Below are positions 1 through 5,201 of a stretch of 5,201 nucleotides of DNA, piece after piece. The position numbers and the translations under genes are program-made. This stretch comes from an uncultured Dermatophilus sp. (lineage in GTDB: Bacteria; Actinomycetota; Actinomycetes; Actinomycetales; Dermatophilaceae), in NCBI GenBank assembly GCA_945876925.1, contig CAMCQD010000166.1:1-5201 (forward strand). The letters run 5' to 3'. Each line of letters begins with the position of its first letter. Position 1 is the stretch's first letter. The notes under the pieces were generated by a model. The model saw only the letters and a program-made list of their open reading frames with translations. It was not told where the DNA came from and ran no database searches.

Positions 1-1
1 C

Positions 2-1108
2 CCCCTGCTGGCCGCTGTGGTCGCGCTGACCGCCTGCGCCGGGACCGGCCCCGGCCCGGTGACGAGCCAGGCGGTGGCCAATGCGGGCGGCGGCGCCGGG
101 CAGGAATCCGCTGACGAGCTGCCCGGGTCGATCACCCTCGCCTTCGCCGGGGACGCGCACTTCCAGAATCACGTCGCCGCCCTGCTGCAGGACTCCAATG
201 AGACCTGGCGGACCCGGCTGCCCGAGCTGGCCGAGGCCGACTTCAGCATGGTCAACATGGAAGCCGCGATCACCGACCGCGGCTCCCCCGAGCACAAGGC
301 GTACACCTTCCGGGTCCCGCCTGCGGCCGTGGGCAAGCTCGCCCTGGCCGGGGTGGACGCGGTCTCGGCCGCGAACAACCACGCCGTCGACTACGGCCGG
401 GCCGGACTCGAGCAGACCCTGGAGGTCAAGCGCGCCAGCGCGGTGCCGATCGTGGGCATCGGCGCGGACGCCACCGAGGCGTTCACCCCGCTGACCGTCA
501 GCATCAAGGGAGTCAGCACCGCCGTCCTGGCCTCCTCGCAGGTGTACGAGGAGACCGCGATCAACTGGTCCGCCGGTGATAAGCGCCCTGGCATCGCCAC
601 CAACCTCGACCCGGCCCGGCTGCGCGCCGCTACCCGGGCGGCAGCCGCCAGCCACGACCTCGTCGTCGTGTTCCTGCACTGGGGAACCGAGGGCAGCGCG
701 TGCCCCGACGAGAAGCAGGTGGAGACCCTCAGGCAGCTCGAAGCCGACGGAGCCGACATCATCGTGGGCACGCACGCGCACCGGGTCCAGGGCAATGGCT
801 GGCACGGCCGGTCCTTCGCAGGCTACGGGCTGGGCAACTTCATCTGGTACAACACCAGCCCGGCCTCGCGTTCCTCCGGGGTGCTGACCGTCAAGGTCGA
901 CGCGCGTGCCGCCCGGGCCCGCGGCGCGGCGCGGGGCAGCGCGCGCCGCACGGCTGCGCCGCTGGTCACCAGCTGGACCTGGTCGCCGAAGCACATCTCC
1001 GGCACCGGAGTCCCCCAGGCCCCCGACGCCTCGGCGCTCTCGATGCTCAAGAACCAGGTCGCGGCTGCCCAGCGGTGCGCCGGCCTGAGCAGCCAGCGCA
1101 CCGGCTAG
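2..1108 (+). CDS. CapA-family (PGA_cap) metallophosphoesterase-like lipoprotein, 5' end cut by the window
   Basis: The frame is open from base 2 and ends at TAG 1106-1108. The first visible residues (PLLAAVVALTACAG) are the end of a lipoprotein signal peptide with lipobox LTAC and cysteine at 35-37, so the GTG at 17 is internal to the signal and the true start lies left of the window. Counting from that GTG, family motifs appear in the usual order: GDAHF at 45-49, N80 and E82 in VNMEA, ANNHAVDYG at 119-127, HWGTEG at 221-226, GTHAH at 251-255 and GLGNF at 271-275. Known for the family: a calcineurin-like fold, named after the poly-gamma-glutamate capsule protein CapA, often lipid-anchored on the outside of the membrane. 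The substrate here cannot be told, and no capB, capC or capE partner is visible. An Arg/Ala-rich stretch at about 296-313 follows the last motif. Family call is secure; capsule synthesis is not shown. Confidence 0.93.
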   Translation, partial: PLLAAVVALTACAGTGPGPVTSQAVANAGGGAGQESADELPGSITLAFAGDAHFQNHVAALLQDSNETWRTRLPELAEADFSMVNMEAAITDRGSPEHKAYTFRVPPAAVGKLALAGVDAVSAANNHAVDYGRAGLEQTLEVKRASAVPIVGIGADATEAFTPLTVSIKGVSTAVLASSQVYEETAINWSAGDKRPGIATNLDPARLRAATRAAAASHDLVVVFLHWGTEGSACPDEKQVETLRQLEADGADIIVGTHAHRVQGNGWHGRSFAGYGLGNFIWYNTSPASRSSGVLTVKVDARAARARGAARGSARRTAAPLVTSWTWSPKHISGTGVPQAPDASALSMLKNQVAAAQRCAGLSSQRTG

Positions 1109-1129
1109 CGCCGGGGGCGGCACGGCAGC

Positions 1130-1170
1130 GGGGGCGATCATCCCGGCATCTAGGCCGGCTGATCGCCCCC
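1130..1170. terminator. Hairpin terminator between convergent genes, probably bidirectional
   Basis: An 11-bp perfect stem pairs GGGGGCGATCA (1130-1140) with TGATCGCCCCC (1160-1170). Inside it a second 5-bp stem pairs CCGGC (1143-1147) with GCCGG (1154-1158) around the loop ATCTAG, with a small unpaired bulge between the stems. It starts 22 bases after the capA-like stop codon and lies 30 bases beyond the stop of the minus-strand gene ending at 1200. No clear T-run follows on either strand, which is common for actinomycete terminators. Function is inferred from shape and position. Confidence 0.8.
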
Positions 1171-1199
1171 GTGGCATAGGCGCTGGCTGCCCGCCGGGC

Positions 1200-1463
1200 T
1201 CACGCCGAGACGAGCTGACCCGCGAAATGACCCAGCCGGCCCTGAAGCTGATCGGCCTCGACGACCACGTTGATCGAGGAGACGGTCACCCGCGCGGAAC
1301 CGCAGGCGGGGCACGTGAGCTCGGGGTGCGTCCCGGACCGGATGACGCGCAGCAGCTCGGTCAGGCTGGTCGCGGTGAGGTCGTGAGTGGTCGACGGCGC
1401 GTCACTGCAGGTGTGGTGCAGCGACACGACGTAGTGGCGCGGGCGCGCCGCGGCAAGGTTCAT
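1200..1463 (-). CDS. Small CPACG-motif protein (87 aa), unknown function
   Basis: The ATG at 1463 is chosen because AAGGAAGG (1471-1478) sits seven bases upstream, a good Shine-Dalgarno. The longer open frame to 1628 would add 55 Arg/Gly-rich residues without a comparable RBS. The product has H16, H17 and C19 in an LHHTC segment near the N-terminus, a polar region with an LTELLRVIRSG helix-like stretch (about 34-44), then CPACG at 51-55, followed by an alternating valine-rich segment that could be a beta strand (59-69). One CxxC plus a distant Cys/His group would suit a single zinc-ribbon-like site, but this is inference. There is no signal peptide or membrane segment, so it is probably cytoplasmic. 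It stands alone between two hairpins and has its own upstream region. I do not recognise a named family. Confidence 0.72.
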   Translation of the reverse strand: MNLAAARPRHYVVSLHHTCSDAPSTTHDLTATSLTELLRVIRSGTHPELTCPACGSARVTVSSINVVVEADQLQGRLGHFAGQLVSA

Positions 1464-1470
1464 GCGAGGC

Positions 1471-1478
1471 CCTTCCTT
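1471..1478 (-). promoter_or_regulatory. RBS deciding the start of the CPACG protein
   Basis: Read on the minus strand this is AAGGAAGG, seven bases before the ATG at 1463. It favours the 87-residue product over the 142-residue open frame that begins at 1628. Confidence 0.7.
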
Positions 1479-1630
1479 GGGGTGTCCATCACCACGCCGC
1501 CGGCCGCAACCCTCCCCATTGCGCGCCGCTGCCGGCGAGCAGGCGATCGAGTGATGATTCCGTTCGATTCTCCTATCGACGCCTCTGCCCCCAAAGTGAG
1601 ACGCGACCGGATGCGAACCTGTCATCACAT

Positions 1631-1689
1631 TGATACCGGACCGTGTGTCCCCCGCGCCGCGATCGATACCGTGTCGATACAGAATCTGT
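1631..1689. promoter_or_regulatory. Possible operator: GATAC repeats plus an 11-bp palindrome
   Basis: GATAC occurs at 1632-1636, 1665-1669 and 1676-1680. The last two sit in TCGATAC direct repeats (1663-1669 and 1674-1680), exactly 11 bases apart, about one helical turn. ATCGA (1662-1666) and TCGAT (1674-1678) also form an inverted repeat. The palindrome ACAGA-A-TCTGT follows at 1679-1689. This is denser short-repeat structure than in the surrounding sequence, and it lies upstream of the minus-strand CPACG gene. A regulator-binding site is a guess from pattern and position only. Confidence 0.35.
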
Positions 1690-1702
1690 TGCGCGATAAT
1701 TC

Positions 1703-1727
1703 CCGGCGGCCTCCCCGGGCGCGCCGG
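1703..1727 (-). terminator. Hairpin terminator at the end of the PKS/PPTase operon
   Basis: Read on the minus strand, CCGGCG and GCC pair with GGC and CGCCGG around a six-base loop, giving nine GC-rich pairs with one bulged base (at 1721). It begins 18 bases after the PPTase stop codon and is followed on that strand by GAATTAT, an AT-rich stretch. This would separate the operon from the CPACG gene downstream. The plus-strand sequence can fold equally, but no plus-strand gene ends here. Confidence 0.65.
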
Positions 1728-1745
1728 TCAGGCCCCGCAGGGCCC

Positions 1746-2462
1746 CTAGGCTCCCCTGACCTGGATCTGCGCCGGGGCTTCCCCGTCCCCCGCCACGGCG
1801 GCGGCGTACCCCGGCGGCGCCGGGACCGGCCGCACCCACCACTCCCGTGCGCGGACCCGGGCCCGGGAGGTGGCTTCCTGGCCGGGCCCGGGGCGCAGGG
1901 CGAACCCGGTCATCGGCTCGCGCAGGCCGACCCCGGCGGCCTTGAGCACGGCCTCCTTAGCGACCCACACGCGGCGCACCGGCACGCTCGCGTCATCGCC
2001 GGGGGCCAATACCATGTCCGCCAGCCCGGCGCGGCCATCCGGCGGCCACGGCTCCTCAGCGTCCAGGCCGACCAGGCCCGGACCGGACCGCAGCGCCACC
2101 CCGGCCAGGCCGCCGCTGTGCGTAAGCGACACCGACGGCACCGCCGGGGCCGGGCACCCGCCCGCCATGCCCGGTCCCGGCGGGAGCACCACCGGGCGGC
2201 CGTGCTGGCGGCCGCAGCGCGCGCAGGTGCGGTCGAACCGCACCTGGTCCGCCGGCACTCCGAGCCAGGCGCCCGCCTCGCGGCGGAGCAGCCGGTGGGC
2301 GCTCACATACCGGTCCCGGTCGCCCGCCCGGCGCAGCCGCGCCACGCGGGCGCGCTCGACCTCATCCAGATCTGCCAGGGCGTCGCCCGCCGCCACCGGG
2401 GTCACCTGCGCCCACACGACCACGATCCGGCCGGCCTGGTTCGTCTTCGCGAGCACCCTCAC
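1746..2462 (-). CDS. 4'-phosphopantetheinyl transferase, Sfp type
   Basis: Transfers the phosphopantetheine arm of CoA onto a serine of acyl or peptidyl carrier proteins, turning apo-carriers of PKS, PUFA or NRPS systems into active holo forms in the cytoplasm. The 238-residue length fits the Sfp class. Visible motifs: RYVSAHRLLRR at 51-61, SLTHSG at 112-117, VGLDAEE at 131-137 (D134 and E136 as Mg/CoA-site acids) and WVAKEAVLK at 166-174 (K169, E170). C80-A-R-C83-G with H87-GRP may be the Cys-containing motif I recall from many actinobacterial members. It follows the KR-like gene after a 36-base gap on the same strand, so it is probably in the same operon. The GTG start at 2462 has no strong Shine-Dalgarno; GTGs at 2456 (codon 3) or about codons 14-16 are alternatives, all before the conserved core. 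Family call is very secure; the carrier partner is not in the window. Confidence 0.95.
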   Translation of the reverse strand: MRVLAKTNQAGRIVVVWAQVTPVAAGDALADLDEVERARVARLRRAGDRDRYVSAHRLLRREAGAWLGVPADQVRFDRTCARCGRQHGRPVVLPPGPGMAGGCPAPAVPSVSLTHSGGLAGVALRSGPGLVGLDAEEPWPPDGRAGLADMVLAPGDDASVPVRRVWVAKEAVLKAAGVGLREPMTGFALRPGPGQEATSRARVRAREWWVRPVPAPPGYAAAVAGDGEAPAQIQVRGA

Positions 2463-2498
2463 ACGGTAACGGGCACGGCGCGCGCCGACCTGGCGTGG

Positions 2499-4853
2499 CT
2501 ACCGGGCGGCCCCGGGGGCTTCCCCGGGCTCGAAACCGGCCGCGGCCACCGTCATCCACGTGAAGCCGTCTTCGGCGGCGACGCTCCAGGAGAACAGCAG
2601 CGCGGGTTCCTCGCCCGGATGAGGCGGCAGCGTCTCCAGGCGGCGCACGGACACGATAGACGCCGCATCCGGGTTGCCGGCGGCAGCGATCCGGAGGCCG
2701 TCGAGGGAGAACCGGCGCACCGGCCCTCCCGGGTAGCTCAGCGCCACCAGGCTCTCGATGGTGGAGTAGCCGAACACCGGGACCGGCGTGGCCCCGACCG
2801 GGAACTGGTCGCGCAGCCGGTCCGGCCCGGCCTTCCCGCCGCTACGGTCGGCCAGGTCGAGGGCGAACCCGCGCCAGGCCGGCACGGCTCCCCGCCCGCG
2901 GTTGCCCGTCCGCGCGCGGTGCCGTCCGGACTCCCGGGAGCTGGGGTCGACGTCGATCCGCGGATACGTCATCGCGAAGTGGATCTCGGCACCAGCCACC
3001 GACTGCCCCCGGGCGCTGACGGTGACCGCCACGGCGAGCACCTGCGCCGCGCCCGAACTGCGCCGTCCGGCCCGGCGGGCCACGACCTGGCACGGCCCGG
3101 CAGCCGCCAGCGCCATCGCCGGGATGTCAACCGTCATCGACTCCACGCCCACCGGCCCGTACCGGGCCGGGCCGGCCACCACCCAGGCCGCCGCGGCGGC
3201 GAATTCGCGCTCCTGGCAGAAGGCGGTCACGTCGCCGCACCGGGCCGCCACCGAGGCGATCCGCGACATGCCGGGCAGCTCGCACTGCTCGGAATACCCG
3301 CGCACCAGATTGGGCGTGGTGATCGTGCCGGCGTCGGCGTGGAAGGCGATCTCGCCCTCGCTGCACCCCAGGATCTCATCGCGCCACAGCTCGATACCGC
3401 GCTCCAGCGGCATGGCGGCGGTGTAACTGCCTGCCGTGCCCATCCGCTCCCAGGACGGCCAGGCCAGGGTGTGCGCCGACATCCCCGCTGGGGAGATCGC
3501 GCTGGCCCACCGCGAGAAGTAGCTGGCGCCCTCGCAGGCGGCGCCGAAGTCGAGCTGCCCGAGCATGCCCCCCATCCGCCCGGACAGCGACCCGGCCACG
3601 CTGAACACGTCCGGGTCGGCGTGATCGTCCACCGCGGCGAGCAGGTTGAGCATCCCGTGCACCTTGACCCGGATGACGGCCTCGGCCTCTTCCCTGGTCT
3701 TAGCCGCCAGCCGGGCCGGAGCGTCAAAGCCCGCATTGTGCACCACCACGGACAGGCTGCCGGACAACTCGGCGACGAGCGCGTTCACCGCCTCCGGGTC
3801 GGTGACGTCGCACTGGCGGTACTCCACCCGCGCCCCGGCCGCCCGGGCCCGGGCCAGGTTGGAGACCAGCTCCCGTTCCCGGCCGATGGCATCCAGCCGT
3901 CTCCTGGCATCACGGATGCTGCCGGCCTGCGCAGCCTGGCGAACCCGCTCGGTGCGGTACTGGCTGAATGCCTCGTCGGGCATCGACAGGATCTCGTCCT
4001 GGCCGTCGGGGACCGGACCGCGGCCGGTGACGACCACGCGGCACCCGAGGGTGCAGGCCAGGTCGAGGGCCAGCTCGAAGCCGACGCCCCGCCCGCCGAT
4101 CCGCAGCGAGGGCTCCGGGGCGGGGGCGCGGCGCGCCACCGGGGTATACCGGTGCCCGCCGACCCGGCCGATCTCGAACAGCCCCCAGTGGTACAGCTCG
4201 GTGACCACGCCCTCGGCCACCTCGGCTCCGGGGCAGTCCGCGGGAAAGTCGACGATCCGGATGCTGACATTGGGGATCTCCCGGGCCAGGCCCTTGGCCA
4301 GGCCCGCCCACAGCCCGCCGTGCGGGTTCTCGACGTGGCCCGCCGTGCCCAGGAACCCGCCGGTGCGCAGCACCGGGGCGTAGAAGCAGCGATGCACGCT
4401 GGTCTCGCGCGCCCACCCCTCGGAGACGATCCGCAGCGCGTCGAGCGTCTGGCCGAACTGGTTCAGCCAGTTACCGATGACCTCGGCGTCCTGCAACCGC
4501 CCCGCGCCCAGGTCCACGATCCCGTCCACCACCCGGCCGGATTCGATGAGCAGGTCGCGCAGCCCGGCCTCGTCTGCCTGCGGGCGGATGTCCTGATCGA
4601 CGGCCGGGTGCACCCCTGCGGGTACCTCGCGGTCCACGGCGGGCGGCACCCGGACCACGACCGCCCCGTTCGAGCCCAGCCGCTTGGCCAGCTCCGCCGC
4701 CTCGGCCTCCCCGCAGCCCAGCACGGCGATCCGGCGGCCGCGCAGCTCGCGGCTGACGCCGTCGGGGGAGGCGATCTCCTGCGCCCGCCATTCGAACCGG
4801 CCGAAATCGTCCCCGGGCGGTGCCCCCCAGCCCGCAGCCAGTTCGCCGCTCAC
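2499..4853 (-). CDS. PKS ketoreductase-like protein with hotdog/DH-like tail; KR active site degenerate
   Basis: Residue numbers are for the 784-aa product from GTG 4853. Residues 20-245 look like the structural half of a PKS KR: FEW at 20-22, GGLWAGLAKGLARE at 179-192, GGHRYTP at about 232-238. The Rossmann half follows: GGRGVG 253-258, VVVTGRG 273-279, a charged helical insertion 280-340, CDVTD 348-352, HNAG 372-375, K397, S422, then GQLDF with F436 at the catalytic Tyr position and C440 at the usual Asn, then WPSW 465-468 and LERGIELWRDE 483-493. The layout resembles KRs of PUFA/PfaA-like iterative PKSs. The tail (about 520-784) looks like a worn double-hotdog dehydratase; I see no HxxxGxxxxP motif. 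No KS, AT, ACP or thioesterase is present. Activity is therefore doubtful and a structural role possible. GTG 4853 is chosen for its RBS and the GTGA overlap with the upstream ORF; ATG 4925 would give 808 residues. Confidence 0.8.
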   Translation of the reverse strand: MSGELAAGWGAPPGDDFGRFEWRAQEIASPDGVSRELRGRRIAVLGCGEAEAAELAKRLGSNGAVVVRVPPAVDREVPAGVHPAVDQDIRPQADEAGLRDLLIESGRVVDGIVDLGAGRLQDAEVIGNWLNQFGQTLDALRIVSEGWARETSVHRCFYAPVLRTGGFLGTAGHVENPHGGLWAGLAKGLAREIPNVSIRIVDFPADCPGAEVAEGVVTELYHWGLFEIGRVGGHRYTPVARRAPAPEPSLRIGGRGVGFELALDLACTLGCRVVVTGRGPVPDGQDEILSMPDEAFSQYRTERVRQAAQAGSIRDARRRLDAIGRERELVSNLARARAAGARVEYRQCDVTDPEAVNALVAELSGSLSVVVHNAGFDAPARLAAKTREEAEAVIRVKVHGMLNLLAAVDDHADPDVFSVAGSLSGRMGGMLGQLDFGAACEGASYFSRWASAISPAGMSAHTLAWPSWERMGTAGSYTAAMPLERGIELWRDEILGCSEGEIAFHADAGTITTPNLVRGYSEQCELPGMSRIASVAARCGDVTAFCQEREFAAAAAWVVAGPARYGPVGVESMTVDIPAMALAAAGPCQVVARRAGRRSSGAAQVLAVAVTVSARGQSVAGAEIHFAMTYPRIDVDPSSRESGRHRARTGNRGRGAVPAWRGFALDLADRSGGKAGPDRLRDQFPVGATPVPVFGYSTIESLVALSYPGGPVRRFSLDGLRIAAAGNPDAASIVSVRRLETLPPHPGEEPALLFSWSVAAEDGFTWMTVAAAGFEPGEAPGAAR

Positions 4854-4990
4854 CCGAGCCGCTCCCCGGCCGGGCACGCCAGCCCGGCCCGTCCCGGGGC
4901 TGCCCCGGCAGGCGCGCCCGGCCATGCCCCGGGACGGCCGGGTCGCAGCGGTCTGCGCGGATACGGCCCGGGCTCGGGCAGCGGGTGCAT
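4850..4990 (-). CDS. Short Pro/Gly/Arg-rich ORF (46 aa) overlapping the KR-like start
   Basis: Begins MHPLPEPGPYPRRPL and ends AGERLG before TGA 4852-4850. GAGGAG (5003-4998) lies seven bases before ATG 4990; an in-frame ATG at 4996 is only one base from the same site and so less likely. The ORF begins 11 bases after the upstream gene's stop, and its TGA overlaps the GTG of the KR-like gene (GTGA), the usual sign of translational coupling. Composition is dominated by Pro, Gly, Ala and Arg with one Cys, so the product is probably disordered if made. It may be a leader or coupling ORF rather than a functional protein, or the result of a frameshift that split off the KR-like N-terminus. GC3 is high in both overlapping frames, so codon bias does not decide. 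Confidence 0.45.
   Translation of the reverse strand: MHPLPEPGPYPRRPLRPGRPGAWPGAPAGAAPGRAGLACPAGERLG
4862..4867 (-). promoter_or_regulatory. RBS for the KR-like gene
   Basis: Read on the minus strand this is GGGGAG, eight bases before GTG 4853. It supports 4853 over the ATG at 4925, which is preceded only by a weak CGGGGC. The site lies inside the end of the short upstream ORF, so ribosomes finishing that ORF would be placed to restart on the GTG. Confidence 0.6.
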
Positions 4991-4997
4991 GCTCATG

Positions 4998-5003
4998 CTC
5001 CTC
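4998..5003 (-). promoter_or_regulatory. RBS for the short coupled ORF
   Basis: Read on the minus strand this is GAGGAG and overlaps the TGA stop (5004-5002) of the upstream gene. Spacing is seven bases to ATG 4990 and one base to ATG 4996, which is why 4990 is chosen. It is one of the best Shine-Dalgarno matches in the window. Confidence 0.6.
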
Positions 5004-5201
5004 ACAATTGTCCCCTCAGCAGGCCCGCACGCCGGGCACCGGCTCCGGGGGCGACGAATTCACCGCTACTGGGATTGAACTCGCCCATGATGGTCCACTG
5101 CAGATCGCGGAACCGCAGCACCACCCGGCCATCAGGGGCCACGGCCGCGAACCGGTTGGCGGCCTCCAGGGTCTCGTTGTCGGGCCCGAGGAAGCCGCGC
5201 C
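5002..5201 (-). CDS. C-terminal 65 residues of an unrecognised protein, cut by the window edge
   Basis: An open minus-strand frame enters at the right edge (first full codon 5199-5197) and ends at TGA 5004-5002. The visible end begins RGFLGPDNETLEAANRF, continues through DGRVVLRFRDLQW and TIMGEFNPSSGEF, and finishes ARRAGLLRGQL. The acidic/aromatic mix and strand-like alternation in VVLRFRDLQWTIM look like real protein, and codon third positions are mostly G or C. No ACP serine motif (DSL), transmembrane segment or known C-terminal signature is seen, and I cannot assign a family. It is the first visible gene of the minus-strand operon, joined to the next ORF by an 11-base gap, so it probably acts in the same pathway. 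Confidence 0.7.
   Translation of the reverse strand, partial: RGFLGPDNETLEAANRFAAVAPDGRVVLRFRDLQWTIMGEFNPSSGEFVAPGAGARRAGLLRGQL

Larger units (their letters stand above)
1464..1745. other. Non-coding region between the CPACG gene and the PPTase operon
   Basis: About 280 bases with no convincing gene. It holds the operon-end hairpin at 1703-1727, a locally AT-richer patch at about 1550-1700 with GATAC repeats and a small palindrome, and the RBS at 1471-1478. As the CPACG gene is cut off from the operon by the hairpin, its promoter should lie here on the minus strand. I could not single out a convincing -35/-10 pair. Confidence 0.6.

Noticed and set aside
1464..1628. N-terminal extension of the CPACG protein to an ATG at 1628
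   Set aside because: The added residues are Arg/Gly-rich without conserved character, and the ATG at 1463 has a much better RBS.
1695..1700. GATAAT on the plus strand as a possible -10 box
   Set aside because: No -35 match lies at 16-18 bases and no plus-strand gene follows; on the minus strand it is just the AT-rich flank of the terminator hairpin.
1573..1842. Minus-strand 89-codon frame overlapping the end of the PPTase gene
   Set aside because: It overlaps the PPTase C-terminus in another frame, spans the terminator hairpin and gives a Gly/Arg-rich product with no motif.
4854..4925. ATG 4925 as the start of the KR-like protein
   Set aside because: Not excluded, but it has only a weak RBS and adds 24 low-complexity residues; GTG 4853 has GGGGAG at eight bases and a start/stop overlap with the upstream ORF.
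1227..5078. A 1283-codon open frame on the plus strand covering most of the window
   Set aside because: It is antisense to the KR-like and PPTase genes, both of which carry clear family motifs, and runs unbroken through an intergenic region with terminator hairpins. Its product is a His/Arg/Pro/Gly/Ala-rich sequence with no domain. Long antisense open frames are expected where GC is this high because stop codons are rare.
1..5201. tRNA, rRNA, CRISPR arrays, insertion sequences and attachment sites
   Set aside because: I looked for cloverleaf-like segments, regularly spaced repeats, transposase motifs and terminal inverted repeats and saw none.

Overview
The window is very GC-rich. Its codons mostly end in G or C, GTG starts are used, and gene boundaries overlap tightly. 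The products are a lipoprotein, a PKS-type reductase-like protein and an Sfp-type phosphopantetheinyl transferase. Together these point to a high-GC actinomycete (Streptomyces or a relative), in an accessory or secondary-metabolism part of the genome. The genus is inference.

Layout. (1) Positions 2-1108, plus strand: the 3' part of a CapA-family (PGA_cap) metallophosphoesterase-like lipoprotein whose start lies left of the window. (2) 1130-1170: a strong hairpin between convergent units, probably a bidirectional terminator. (3) 1200-1463, minus strand: an 87-residue protein of unknown function with a CPACG motif. (4) 1464-1745: a non-coding stretch holding a hairpin just after the neighbouring operon (1703-1727), a cluster of GATAC repeats with a small palindrome (1631-1689), and the RBS of the small gene. 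(5) 1746-5201, minus strand: one apparent operon read right to left. It holds the C-terminal end of an unrecognised protein (stop at 5002), a very short Pro/Gly/Arg-rich ORF (4990-4850), a large PKS ketoreductase-like protein with a probable hotdog/dehydratase-like tail (4853-2499), and a 4'-phosphopantetheinyl transferase (2462-1746).

How the genes may work together. A phosphopantetheinyl transferase activates acyl carrier proteins, so its place next to a KR-like protein suggests this is the 3' end of a polyketide or PUFA/enediyne-like locus. The KS, AT and ACP parts would lie to the right, outside the window. The order KR-like, DH-like, then PPTase matches the C-terminal order of enediyne-type iterative PKSs, but here it is split over separate genes. 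The most interesting observation is that the KR-like domain keeps its fold landmarks, Lys and Ser but has Phe where the catalytic Tyr should be, Cys where the following Asn should be, and a glycine-rich loop that appears one residue short. It therefore looks like a non-catalytic, repurposed reductase.

Two coding pieces are easy to miss: the truncated gene at the right edge, which has no start codon in the window, and the 46-codon ORF whose TGA overlaps the GTG start of the KR-like gene.
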